A stretch of 64,000 bases of DNA from Pararhizobium sp. YC-54 (GTDB lineage Bacteria; Pseudomonadota; Alphaproteobacteria; Rhizobiales; Rhizobiaceae). The DNA is taken from positions 310,001 through 374,000 of the forward strand of contig NZ_JAOYTH010000002.1 of the NCBI RefSeq assembly GCF_025847205.1, in the 5' to 3' direction. Both the position numbers and the translations under genes were made by a program. The number at the start of each line of letters is the position of its first letter. Position 1 is the first letter of the stretch. Positions 19,013-27,948 of the stretch are shown here, piece after piece. Under the pieces are notes generated by a model. It was not told the origin of the DNA, searched no databases, and was given only the letters and a program-made list of their open reading frames with translations.

Positions 19013-20257
19013 TCAGGCCACCGCCGGGCGGGCGACGGCCTTTTCCTCGATCGGCCAATGGACGATGGCGGCGAAAATGCCGAGCGCCACGCCGAGCCAC
19101 CAGACCGGATCATAGGAACCGAAATGGTCATAGAGATACCCGCCCATCCAGACGCCGAGGAACGAACCGATCTGATGCGACAGAAAGACGATACCGCCGA
19201 GCAGGCCGAGATGGCGCGTGCCGAACATGATGGCGACAAGCCCGTTTGTCGGCGGCACCGTCGATAGCCAGAGCAAGCCCATTACTGCGGCGAAGATGAT
19301 CACCGACGTCGGCGACTGCGGCAAAATCAGGAAGGCGGAGACGACGACAGAGCGGCCGATATAGATCCACGACAGGAAATAGGGTTTCGAATAGCGCTGG
19401 CCGATGAAACCAGCGGCCAGCGAACCGATGATGTTGAAGAAGCCGATCAGGGCCAGCGCAATCACCGCATAGCGCGCATCGATGCCGATATCGCCGATAT
19501 AGGCCGGAAAATGCGCGGTGATGAAGGCGACCTGGTAGCCGCAGACGAAAAAGCCGGTGACCAGGAGCAGATAGCTCTTGTGGCCGAGCGCCTCCTTCAG
19601 CGCCTCGCCGATCGACTGCTTGTATTGCGCTTCCTTCTGGGTGCCGGACGACGAATTGCCGCGCAACGGGATGGCAAACAACGGCACGAGCAGCATCAGC
19701 GCGCTCATGTAGATGAGGCTGTCCGACCAGCCGAAGGCCGAAATCAGGCCCTGGCTCAACGGCGCAAACAGGAACATGCCGGCAGAACCGGCCGCCGTGC
19801 AGATGCCGAAGGCCATGGAGCGCTGCTGTGGCGTGACATTGCGGGCAAAGGCAGACAAAAGGATGCCGAAGGAGCCGGCGCCGACCCCAAGCCCGACCAT
19901 GACGCCACCGCCGATATGCAGCCAGATCGGCGCATTGGCAAAGGCCATGAGGATCAGGCCGCCGGCGTAGACCAGGCCGGAAAAGGCCAGCACCCGCCAG
20001 GAGCCGTATTTATCGGCGATCGCCCCGAAGAATGGCTGGCTGACGCCCCAGGCGAGATTCTGGAAAGCCATGGCAAGACCGAAGGTTGTCCGGTCCCAGC
20101 CTGTATCGGCAAGCATCGGCAGCTGGAAGAAGCCCATGGCCGAGCGCGGTCCGAATGTCAGAACGGCGATGAGGGAGCCGGCGATGATGATCAGCCAGGG
20201 CAGCTCCGGACTGGCGGCAGACGCTCGCGTGGCGGAAGCGGTGGAAACGGCGGACAT
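19013..20257 (-). CDS. MFS transporter, OFA/MCT-like
   Basis: 414 aa with about 12 hydrophobic segments. Major facilitator signature GAIADKYGSWRVLA after TM2 (about 97-110). The N-terminal half reads GFFQLPMLADTGWDRTTFGLAMAFQNLAWGVSQP, close in style to the oxalate/formate antiporter and monocarboxylate families. Predicted inner-membrane symporter or antiporter for an organic anion; substrate unknown. Monocistronic between nadA and the MOSC gene. Confidence 0.82.
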   Translation of the reverse strand: MSAVSTASATRASAASPELPWLIIIAGSLIAVLTFGPRSAMGFFQLPMLADTGWDRTTFGLAMAFQNLAWGVSQPFFGAIADKYGSWRVLAFSGLVYAGGLILMAFANAPIWLHIGGGVMVGLGVGAGSFGILLSAFARNVTPQQRSMAFGICTAAGSAGMFLFAPLSQGLISAFGWSDSLIYMSALMLLVPLFAIPLRGNSSSGTQKEAQYKQSIGEALKEALGHKSYLLLVTGFFVCGYQVAFITAHFPAYIGDIGIDARYAVIALALIGFFNIIGSLAAGFIGQRYSKPYFLSWIYIGRSVVVSAFLILPQSPTSVIIFAAVMGLLWLSTVPPTNGLVAIMFGTRHLGLLGGIVFLSHQIGSFLGVWMGGYLYDHFGSYDPVWWLGVALGIFAAIVHWPIEEKAVARPAVA

Positions 20258-20396
20258 GAAGCGACTCCGTGTGCGTGGAGCCGCAATCTACGCGGTGACG
20301 TCCCGCTAAAAAAGCGAATTAAAATGACCTTAGGATCAGCCATATTGATGAATGAACGTGATGGTTCAGCAGCGCACAGGGAAAACTGTGGCGGCG

Positions 20397-21242
20397 TTAC
20401 GCCCTGATCTTCATCGGCCAGCGCTCTTGCCGTGCGCTGACGATCCGCATCTCGTCGCCGAGATTGACGGTCCCTTCAGAGCGCGGCACGGCGTTCCAGC
20501 CGAACAGCACCCCCGGAACGCGGCGGTCGGCCGACATGCGCTTTTCGGCGAGCCCCTGGATCGGGTTGCCGCCGATGCGCTCGCCGGTCACCTGATCCTG
20601 CGTCGTCATGATGCAGCGGGCGCAGGGTTTGACGAGATCGAAGGTGATGCCGCCGATCTCGACGCTTTCCCACAGGTCTTCTTGCCAGGGCTCGTCATTG
20701 TCGATCAGGATATTGGTGCGGAAACGGTCCATGCCGACCGGCTCCTGCCCCTTGGCGATCAGCGAGACGTTGAGGTCGGCAAGCGACGCCGTGGTGGTGA
20801 TCAACACCGGAAAGCCATCGGCAAAGCCGACGGGCGCCGCCTTGCCTGCCCATTCCTCGCCAACGGCGCGGCGGGCCTGGTCATCCATATGCACCAGCCT
20901 GACAGGCCGGCCGAACCAGCCGGACAGCGTGGCGTCGGCGCGGTCCTCGGAAACGGCTGCGTTGACCTCGCTATCCCAGACGCGGACATCGAGCCGCCGG
21001 GCAGGATCGAAGGACACGGTTGCCGTGCGGGTGCCCATTTTCAGACGGACGCCGCCGGTCACATGGGTGGCCTCAACCTGAGCCAGCACCTGCAATTCCC
21101 GCTGGGTGATGAATTTTCCATCCGGATCGACAACCATGAAACGGCGGTCACCGGCCAGCCCGTCGTGCTTGATGGAAACCGAGGTCTGCGCGATGGCACG
21201 GCCGCTCTTCAGCGGGTGGATGTTGAGACCGGTCACCTTCAT
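20397..21242 (-). CDS. MOSC-domain protein (mARC/YcbX-like)
   Basis: 281 aa. The N-terminal beta-barrel MOSC_N part starts VTGLNIHPLKSGRA and contains GDRRFMVVD. The C-terminal MOSC domain includes the reactive Cys region KPCARCIMTTQDQVTG (about 205-220), which in relatives binds the molybdenum cofactor. Such proteins reduce N-hydroxylated compounds with a ferredoxin partner. No fused ferredoxin domain here (YcbX has one), so a separate electron donor is needed. Confidence 0.85.
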   Translation of the reverse strand: MKVTGLNIHPLKSGRAIAQTSVSIKHDGLAGDRRFMVVDPDGKFITQRELQVLAQVEATHVTGGVRLKMGTRTATVSFDPARRLDVRVWDSEVNAAVSEDRADATLSGWFGRPVRLVHMDDQARRAVGEEWAGKAAPVGFADGFPVLITTTASLADLNVSLIAKGQEPVGMDRFRTNILIDNDEPWQEDLWESVEIGGITFDLVKPCARCIMTTQDQVTGERIGGNPIQGLAEKRMSADRRVPGVLFGWNAVPRSEGTVNLGDEMRIVSARQERWPMKIRA

Positions 21243-21323
21243 GTCGTCACTCCCAGGCGTTCAGATTGTGATTCAAGAGCATGGCAAACTGATTCCGGCA
21301 ACCCCGCCAAGAACCTGATTTAG

Positions 21324-21980
21324 CTAGATTTCCTCGATCAGCATGCCGAGCACCGCGCGCAACCGTTCCTGCCGCTGCCGGGCGAGCGCGCGGCCCGCCG
21401 CCGTCTGGAAACCATCCGTCAGTTTGAACAGCTTCGTCTCGAAATGGTCAATGGCAAAGGCCTTGTCATCCAGAGGGCGATCTTCCGCCAACGGATCCAG
21501 CGGATCGTAAAGCCCGCTGCCCATGCGCCCGGCAATGTAGAAGCAGCGGGCAGCGCCGATCATGCCGATCGCATCCAATCGGTCCGCATCCTGCAGGATT
21601 TTCGCCTCAAGGCTTTCCGGCGGGATGTTGGCGGAAAAGCTGTGGGTGACGATCGCATGGGCGACCGCGGTAATCTCCATGGTCCGCCAGCCGAGCGCGT
21701 CGAGCACCTCGAAGGCTTTTTCCGCGGCAAGCCTCGAAGCCTGCGTGCGGTGGGGTGAATTCTTTTCGACGGCGACACAGTCATGCAGCAGAACGGCAGC
21801 CGCGATGATACGCAGGTCTCCACCCTCCGAGCCATGAATGCGCAGCGCATTCTTCCAGACCCTGATCAGGTGGGCGGCATCATGCGAACCGTCATTGCCC
21901 GGGACGGCATGGGGCAGCAACTGTTCTGCAAGGGCCTGGTGAGGCGCGAAAGCGGCGGCGAGCGAGGCACTATGGCTCAT
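21324..21980 (-). CDS. HD-domain phosphohydrolase, YedJ-like
   Basis: 218 aa. HD metal-binding residues: H in DGSHDAAHLIRVW (about 32), HD in AAVLLHDCVAVEK (about 68), HAIVTHSFS (about 110) and D in ILQDADRLDAIG (about 133). The arrangement matches the YedJ/uncharacterised HD hydrolase group. Substrate unknown. ATG start at 21980, 35 nt downstream of the DUF2339 stop on the same strand. Confidence 0.82.
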   Translation of the reverse strand: MSHSASLAAAFAPHQALAEQLLPHAVPGNDGSHDAAHLIRVWKNALRIHGSEGGDLRIIAAAVLLHDCVAVEKNSPHRTQASRLAAEKAFEVLDALGWRTMEITAVAHAIVTHSFSANIPPESLEAKILQDADRLDAIGMIGAARCFYIAGRMGSGLYDPLDPLAEDRPLDDKAFAIDHFETKLFKLTDGFQTAAGRALARQRQERLRAVLGMLIEEI

Positions 21981-22015
21981 GCGGCATCCATCCTAAGGAT
22001 TACAGGGGAATCGGT

Positions 22016-24874
22016 TCAGGCTGTTTGACCCGGTTGCGCGTCGATGTCCACCGGCGGCCCCTGCTGCAACTCGGCACTCGCCTTGCTGGACAGGATTTTC
22101 TGATAGAACAGCCCGATGCCGATCAGCACTGCGCCGAGCCCGATGAAGGACAGGGCGCGCAGAAAGCCTTGCAGATTGGCCATGTCGATCAGGAACACTT
22201 TCAGCACCGCGACGAAGACCAGTACCGCCGAAGCGATGCGGATGCTCTTGGCATTGAAGCGGGAGCCGAGCACCAGCAGCAACACACCGAGAAGCAGCCA
22301 GACGACGGAATAGGTATAGGTCTCGCCCTCGAGGAACCCCTTCCAGTCGGCGACATTCTGGCCTTGCCAGAACCGGCGCACCGACAGCGTTGCCCAGGCA
22401 AAGACCAGAACGGCGCCGGTGACCGCAAGCGCCGTCATATAGGGCATCGGCCGCTTGCCGCGGGCATACCAGGCGAGCGCCGCATAGCCGAGCCCCGGCA
22501 ACAGGTAGCCGATCAGGAGCAGATCGAAGAACGGGATCGAGCCGAGCAGCTCGCCGCTGAAATACGGATTGAGCCCGATCAGATGGGCGCCGAGGATCGA
22601 CAGTATCGACAGGACGCCGATCACCATGCTGCCATAGCGGAAGACCGGGCTTGGCGATTTCCGGTCGAGCGTCATCATGATGCTGGAACCGCCGATGGCG
22701 AGCAGCGTGTAGATCGACTGCTCACCCAGCGTCGGCACGGAACTGTCGAGCACGCCGCCGTTCATGGCATGGCGCACGAGGATGGCGACCATCAAAAGCA
22801 CAAACAGGCTGGCGAGCGCCTGCAGCAGGTTGCGCACACGCAGATCCGGCCAACGGCGAAGTTCGAAGGCCGAGAGAACGAGTAGCAGCGCCGGAATGCC
22901 GTAACCGGTGAGAAGCGCGTTGAAGACCGGTGTTTTGCCAAGCTGGAACGGACCGACGATGGTCGGCTCCCAGGCGATGCGGGCAAGGACGACGATGGCC
23001 GCGCCGACCATCATCCAGGGTAGAGCCGGCCAAGAGCGCAGGCGAGTCGCTGCAACATAGACCGTTCCGACAAGCGCGATCAGGATCGTGGTTGCAAGAC
23101 CGTCGGTCAAAGCATGCAATGCGATGACGAAGAGGCCGAGAGAACCGGCGACCAGAAACGTCTGCGGCAGATCGAGGCTGCCGCCAGCGGTCTTGCCGCG
23201 CGAAAACCACTCGGCGAGACCGAGAAGGAGCAAGCCCGCAGCCAGCGCAAACGGTCCGTGTGACAGATCGAATGTCAGATTGCCGGTCATCAGCAGCGAC
23301 ATGCCGATCAGTGCGATCGGGACAACAGCGATGATGGCGGCCCAGATCGTTGCCAGTGGCGGCCGATCTTGACCGTGCACATGAATGGCAAGCGCACCCA
23401 GAACGATGAAGACGCAGGATAGCCCCATGCTGGCCAGCATCGCGGTGTGGCCGGAAACCGCCAAGGTCGCGATATGGCCGGGAATGGCTGGATCGATGAA
23501 TGTCAAAAGGCCGCTGAGCGCCGTCATGCTCCAGACACCAACGACCGCAACGAGTGCCGACAGGATGGCGGGATAGACGGCATAGCTGCGCGATGCGCCG
23601 AGGGCTGCCAGAGCCGCAACGACAAGGCAGAACTCGATGACCGGATAGCCGGACGCCGTGGCGAGCGGGCTGATCATCGCAAGCACTGTTAGCAGAACGG
23701 AAATCCCCGCTGTCACCGTGATTGCGGCAAACGGCGGCGTCATTGTGCGTTCCCAGGACGTGCGCGGCGTCGCAAGCGGCTGGTCCGCCTCTAAAGGCTC
23801 GTTATCGATGATGCCAGCCAGCCGGCCGGGCCAGATGAAGCCGACACCGGCGACCATCACCAGGATGATCAGGGTCACCGGTCGCGTTTCGAACGGCGTC
23901 GACGAGGCGATATAGGCAAGCGCCCAGAGGCAAAGACCGATATTGGCGGCCGAGGGCACGATGGTCCAGCGGCGGACCCGCGCGGCAAGGAGCGTGGCGA
24001 TCCAGGCAACACCGAGAAATCCGAACAGGCTCCAGGGGCTGGGGCTTTCAGACGACACCAGTGCCGGGGTGATGAGCGAGGCGAGCAGGCCGAGCCCGGC
24101 AAGCCCCTGCCCGTGCAACAGCGACAGGCCGACGGTGGCAAGCGATACCAAGGCCAGCAGCGCGAAAGCCGAAACCGGTCCGATGAAGCCGTAGATGCCG
24201 TGGGCGGCATAGCAGACGCCGAACAGCGTCACCGCGCCCGCCGCCGTCAGGATGCCGGGGATCATGGCGTTCTGGAACGCGTCGGCAACCAGAGGCACGG
24301 CGCGGCGGCGGACGAATTCGCCGATTGCCATCAGGGCAAGACCGAAGGCAGCCGCCATGAACAGGCGCACGGCCGGGTTGAGAAGCCCCGCATCGATCGA
24401 ATATTTGACCATGAAAATGCCGCCGAGCGCCAGCGCGATACCACCGACCCAGACGGCCCAGCGCGCGCCCAGGCGGCTTTCGAGGCTTTCCTTCTGCCGC
24501 GGGGCAACGGCATCGACGGTGGTCAGCCCGCTTGAGCGGGCAGCCAAGGGTTCGCCACGGGACGCTTTTTCAACCTCATCCTGGCTGACGGGCGGACCGC
24601 CGAAGACAGAGTCGACCTTTTTGATGTCCGCAAGGCGCTTGCGTTCCCATGGAAAGGGCTCAACCGGCTGCGGCGCGCTTTCCGATGCTTCGGGCTGACC
24701 GGCGGTCTCAACCGCCACATCGGCAGTGAAGGCGACGGGACGGAGCGCCTCGACCTGCGCCAGTTGCTCCTTCAGCGCCGCGATCTCGGTCTCCAGCCTG
24801 TCGGCTGTCTTGCGTCCGTTGAGAAGCGCTGCGAGCGCCAGAGCAAAAGCAACGAAAGCAATGACTTCGATCAT
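22016..24874 (-). CDS. DUF2339 large polytopic membrane protein
   Basis: 952 aa. The N-terminal TM anchor is followed by a short coiled coil (ALLNGRKTADRLETEIAALKEQLAQVEALRP), a linker, then more than 20 predicted membrane segments filling the rest. The start of the membrane body, ESRLGARWAVWVGGIALALGGIFMVKYS (about 155-182), is the recognisable DUF2339 hallmark. Start at ATG 24874 with GGGGAG five bases upstream rather than the Met eight codons earlier. Function unknown in the family; an envelope role is likely. Confidence 0.85.
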   Translation of the reverse strand: MIEVIAFVAFALALAALLNGRKTADRLETEIAALKEQLAQVEALRPVAFTADVAVETAGQPEASESAPQPVEPFPWERKRLADIKKVDSVFGGPPVSQDEVEKASRGEPLAARSSGLTTVDAVAPRQKESLESRLGARWAVWVGGIALALGGIFMVKYSIDAGLLNPAVRLFMAAAFGLALMAIGEFVRRRAVPLVADAFQNAMIPGILTAAGAVTLFGVCYAAHGIYGFIGPVSAFALLALVSLATVGLSLLHGQGLAGLGLLASLITPALVSSESPSPWSLFGFLGVAWIATLLAARVRRWTIVPSAANIGLCLWALAYIASSTPFETRPVTLIILVMVAGVGFIWPGRLAGIIDNEPLEADQPLATPRTSWERTMTPPFAAITVTAGISVLLTVLAMISPLATASGYPVIEFCLVVAALAALGASRSYAVYPAILSALVAVVGVWSMTALSGLLTFIDPAIPGHIATLAVSGHTAMLASMGLSCVFIVLGALAIHVHGQDRPPLATIWAAIIAVVPIALIGMSLLMTGNLTFDLSHGPFALAAGLLLLGLAEWFSRGKTAGGSLDLPQTFLVAGSLGLFVIALHALTDGLATTILIALVGTVYVAATRLRSWPALPWMMVGAAIVVLARIAWEPTIVGPFQLGKTPVFNALLTGYGIPALLLVLSAFELRRWPDLRVRNLLQALASLFVLLMVAILVRHAMNGGVLDSSVPTLGEQSIYTLLAIGGSSIMMTLDRKSPSPVFRYGSMVIGVLSILSILGAHLIGLNPYFSGELLGSIPFFDLLLIGYLLPGLGYAALAWYARGKRPMPYMTALAVTGAVLVFAWATLSVRRFWQGQNVADWKGFLEGETYTYSVVWLLLGVLLLVLGSRFNAKSIRIASAVLVFVAVLKVFLIDMANLQGFLRALSFIGLGAVLIGIGLFYQKILSSKASAELQQGPPVDIDAQPGQTA

Positions 24875-25087
24875 GTTTTCTCCCCGGCACCCGTGCAATC
24901 GTTCAAACCATACAGCTTTTCAGCCGAAGGCCAAATCGAAGACGGCTCAGGGTAGCAATATCTTCACCGGATTGTCGCCAACCCGTCATTATGTGGGGCA
25001 CGTCATCGATGCCAGGTTGGAGAGGTGGTCAACCTCACGCAGTCAGAACATGGCGCCGTGCTGCGACGCCATGTTTCTGATCGTGAT

Positions 25088-25546
25088 CTATGGCTTCCAG
25101 ACGCCGGCAACCTGCCTTGTGGCAGCATTCAGCCGGTTCCAGACGTTGATGTTGGCGATCGCCAGAATAAGCATCGCCAATGCCGTTTCGTCATAATGCC
25201 GGGAAACCTCGTTCCAGAGATCGTCCGGCACCGGATCGGCGCGGTCGCTGATCCGCGTCAGTGCCTCGGTGAGCGCAAGGGCCGCCCGTTCCGCATCGGT
25301 GAAATAGGGTGTATCGCGCCAGGCGGCGACGGCAAAGAGACGCTCGTCCGTCTCTCCGGCTTTTTTCGCAAGGCGCGGGTGCGCATCGACGCAGACGCTG
25401 CAGCCGTTGATCTGGCTGGCCCGAAGGTTGACCAGTTCGAGGGTCAGCAGCGGCACAACACCTTTTCTGGTGACGGTCGCAAGCGCATTCAGCGCGTCCA
25501 TGGCTTCTGGGATCAGGACGGCGGGGTTGTTCATTCTGGCGTGCAT
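25088..25546 (-). CDS. Carboxymuconolactone decarboxylase / AhpD-like protein
   Basis: 152 aa. The core LRASQINGCSVCVDAHPR (about 47-64) has the CxxC plus downstream His of AhpD-type thiol peroxidase partners. Start at ATG 25546 with GAGGAG seven bases upstream. Divergent from an ECF41-like sigma factor; carboxymuconolactone decarboxylase genes are the classic partner and target of ECF41 factors. Probably a redox enzyme rather than a true decarboxylase. Confidence 0.85.
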   Translation of the reverse strand: MHARMNNPAVLIPEAMDALNALATVTRKGVVPLLTLELVNLRASQINGCSVCVDAHPRLAKKAGETDERLFAVAAWRDTPYFTDAERAALALTEALTRISDRADPVPDDLWNEVSRHYDETALAMLILAIANINVWNRLNAATRQVAGVWKP

Positions 25547-25624
25547 GGATATCTCCTCAATCTGTGAGCAACCGGATATCGGCATCCGGTGTTGTTGTGG
25601 ACGTTGATATTTCCGGAGATTGTC

Positions 25625-25651
25625 TGTCACATCGTCCGGTTCTCGTTCGTC
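25625..25651 (+). promoter_or_regulatory. ECF41-type promoter upstream of the sigma factor gene
   Basis: TGTCACA (25625-25631), 16-nt spacer, CGTC (25648-25651). This equals the -35/-10 signature published for ECF41 sigma factors, as I recall it. It ends 36 nt before the sigma ATG, implying autoregulation. Confidence 0.65.
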
Positions 25652-25659
25652 AAAGGCAT

Positions 25660-25686
25660 GACGAATTGCCCAGGAGGAATGTGACG
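25660..25686 (-). promoter_or_regulatory. Second ECF41-like promoter, reading toward the AhpD-like gene
   Basis: On the minus strand CGTCACA (25686-25680), exactly 16 nt, then CGTC (25663-25660). The -35 has one change from TGTCACA. A transcript would start near 25653 and give a leader of about 105 nt before the AhpD-like ATG. It overlaps the ribosome site of the sigma gene. Confidence 0.5.
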
Positions 25687-25687
25687 G

Positions 25688-26557
25688 ATGGACGGGGAAA
25701 AATTTCTGGCAGAGAAATTTCAGGCGGATCGCGCGCGGTTGAGGGCAGCGGCTTACCGCATGCTCGGCTCGCGCACGGAAGCGGAGGACGCTGTCCAGGA
25801 AGCCTGGCTGCGCCTCGGGCACTCGGACATGACGGAGGTCGGCAATCTCAGCGGCTGGCTGACGACAGTGGTGGCGCGGATTTGCCTCGATATGCTGCGC
25901 GCCCGCAAATTGCGCCGCGAGGAGGCTTGGGGGCCGCACGTCCCTGAACCCGCAAGCTCAAACGGCGATGCCGAGCATGAAGCGGTGCTTGCCGATTCGG
26001 TCGGCGCCGCGCTGTTGATCGTGCTGGAGACGCTGACACCCGCCGAACGGCTGGCCTTTGTGCTGCACGATATGTTTGCGATCCCGTTCGACGAGATTGC
26101 CGTGATCGTCGATCGAACGCCCGACGCAGCACGGCAACTGGCGAGCCGCGCCCGCCGCAGGGTTCAGGGCGCCAGAACAAGCGTTGACGCTGATCGCAGT
26201 GCGCAACGTGGGATCGTCGAGGCATTCCTGGCCGCATCGCGCGGCGGCGATTTCGAGGCGCTGCTTGCCGTTCTCGATCCGGATGTGGTCTTCCGCGCCG
26301 ATGCCGCCGCCGTCAAACTCGGGTCGCTTGCCGAAATCCGCGGCGCCGCAGCCGTGGCAAATACCTTCAAGGGCCGGGCAATCGGTGCGCAGCCGGCATT
26401 CGTGGATGATGGTTTCGGGCTGATCGTCGAGGCCGGCGGGCAGTTGCGCGTCATCCTGCGCCTGACCATCAGCGACGGGAAAATCGCCGGCGTGCAGGCC
26501 ATTGCCGACCCGGACAGGCTTGGCGAGATCGGCTTCACCCTGTTTAATCAGCCGTGA
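25688..26557 (+). CDS. ECF41-like RNA polymerase sigma factor with SnoaL C-terminal domain
   Basis: 289 aa. Region 2 reads AAYRMLGSRTEAEDAVQEAWLRL (about 21-43); region 4 reads TPAERLAFVLHDMF and DEIAVIVDRTPDAARQLASRARRR (about 117-158). A PHVPEP linker (83-88) recalls the ECF41 WLPEP element. The SnoaL-like extension (about 170-289) ends with DPDRL (274-278), matching the NPDKL motif. The expected DGGGR loop is DAAAVK here (205-210), a divergence that may change self-regulation. In-frame TGA at 25682 fixes the start; AGGAGG at 25672-25677. Confidence 0.85.
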   Translation: MDGEKFLAEKFQADRARLRAAAYRMLGSRTEAEDAVQEAWLRLGHSDMTEVGNLSGWLTTVVARICLDMLRARKLRREEAWGPHVPEPASSNGDAEHEAVLADSVGAALLIVLETLTPAERLAFVLHDMFAIPFDEIAVIVDRTPDAARQLASRARRRVQGARTSVDADRSAQRGIVEAFLAASRGGDFEALLAVLDPDVVFRADAAAVKLGSLAEIRGAAAVANTFKGRAIGAQPAFVDDGFGLIVEAGGQLRVILRLTISDGKIAGVQAIADPDRLGEIGFTLFNQP

Positions 26558-26582
26558 TCGTCGTCTCAGGCCTGCCGCGCGG

Positions 26583-27092
26583 TCAGCGCATCAGGTTCTC
26601 GATCGGGAATATGGCGCAGGTTTCCGTGCCGTGCGCCAGAAGCTTGCCGTTCTTGTCCTTCAGCCAGGCCTCCGAGGTTGCCAGCGTGCGGCCGCGGTGG
26701 ACGATCTTGCCTTCGCAGAACACCTCGCCCATGCCGGGCAGCAGCGGCCGCACCAGGTTGATCTTGAATTCGACGGTCGTATAGGCCTCGCCCGGTTTCA
26801 GCGTGGTCATGACGGCGCAGCCCAGTGCCGAATCCATGATCGTCGCCGCCCAGCCGCCATGCACCGTGCCGAGCGGATTGAGGTGCTCGGTGGATGGCAG
26901 CCCGATGAACACGACCCTGCCCTCTTCGACGTCGCTCAATCCGAACTTCAACGTCGCAGCCATCGGCGGTGCCGGATGAACACCGGACAGGAGATCGAGC
27001 ATCGCCTTCAGTCCGCCATCGCGCGCGACAGCTTCCAGCGGCACCGTGCCGATGCCGGACACGGTCATTCCGGGATAGAGTTCGACGGTCAT
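26583..27092 (-). CDS. PaaI-family hotdog thioesterase
   Basis: 169 aa. Hotdog-fold signature LNPLGTVHGGWAATIMDSALGCAV (about 71-94), with the HGG and the catalytic Asp of the PaaI family. Hydrolyses an acyl-CoA, probably aromatic or medium chain. It is transcribed ahead of recO on the same strand with reading order thioesterase after recO, 14 nt apart. No pathway neighbour identifies the substrate. Confidence 0.83.
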   Translation of the reverse strand: MTVELYPGMTVSGIGTVPLEAVARDGGLKAMLDLLSGVHPAPPMAATLKFGLSDVEEGRVVFIGLPSTEHLNPLGTVHGGWAATIMDSALGCAVMTTLKPGEAYTTVEFKINLVRPLLPGMGEVFCEGKIVHRGRTLATSEAWLKDKNGKLLAHGTETCAIFPIENLMR

Positions 27093-27106
27093 ACTTTTGG
27101 GATTCC

Positions 27107-27853
27107 TTATGGATGGGCGACGGTGTCTTGCGGCTTCAGGGCCTTGAGCGCGGCCTGGACAAAACCTTCACGGGCGGTCGAAAGGCCGATGCCGCGCGGC
27201 TCGTAGACATGGCGGTGGAGGAAGAACGCCGTCATGCGGAAGGCGGCGGCGAGGCTGTCATAGTCTGCAGCCCCCCCTCCGGCCAGAAAGCCGGGCAGGA
27301 CCAGCATCTTGTCGGCATAGGGCGCGCCTGCCGCACGGCTGACGGCACGGCCGGATTTCGGCGAGACATAGGCCAGATCGTCGCGCGTGCCGGTCGCGGC
27401 ACATTCCGCAAGGTCGAGGCCGAAGCCGAGATCGTTCAGAACCGCAATCTCGAAGCGGACGAACAGTTCTCCGGCGTCGCGGGGATCGTGCAGGTTTTCA
27501 AGAATGATATCGAGCGCTTCATACAGATGCGGATGCGGATCGCGCTCAGGCAAGAGCCTGAGCAGCGCCCCCATGGCCTGAACGCCGTAGACCGAGGTTG
27601 CCGCCTCCATCAGCCGGGCGGCGCGGAGCCTGACCGGCTCCATCCTGAATTCGCCGAGATGCTCGTCGAGCCGCGCCCGCCAGGTGACCTCGACCTCGTT
27701 GCCAGGTTGCAGCACCGGCTGCATCGTCCGCGACCGGCCGCCGCGCACAAGCCCGAGATGGCGCCCGCGCGCATGCGTCATCACTTCGGCAACGACGGAG
27801 GTTTCGCCGTGCCGTTTCACACCGATGATGATGGCCTGATCGCTCCATTGCAT
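27107..27853 (-). CDS. recO: DNA repair protein RecO
   Basis: 248 aa from ATG 27853, since RecO proteins begin [17 protein letters not shown]-fold N terminus followed by the helical domain ([25 protein letters not shown]). Alphaproteobacterial RecO often retains a Cys-containing zinc site; only one Cys (AECAATG) is seen, so zinc binding is doubtful. Loads RecA with RecF/RecR. In many rhizobia recO follows era; here era is about 9 kb away, so the cluster is split. Confidence 0.9.
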   Translation of the reverse strand: MQWSDQAIIIGVKRHGETSVVAEVMTHARGRHLGLVRGGRSRTMQPVLQPGNEVEVTWRARLDEHLGEFRMEPVRLRAARLMEAATSVYGVQAMGALLRLLPERDPHPHLYEALDIILENLHDPRDAGELFVRFEIAVLNDLGFGLDLAECAATGTRDDLAYVSPKSGRAVSRAAGAPYADKMLVLPGFLAGGGAADYDSLAAAFRMTAFFLHRHVYEPRGIGLSTAREGFVQAALKALKPQDTVAHP

Positions 27854-27948
27854 GTCTTGAGTTTTACCCCTGGCGGCAGGCGAAGACAATCAGCATGGAG
27901 CCCGATTGCCGAAGGTTCCGGCAACCGGATCTGCCTATTCTCTGTGCC

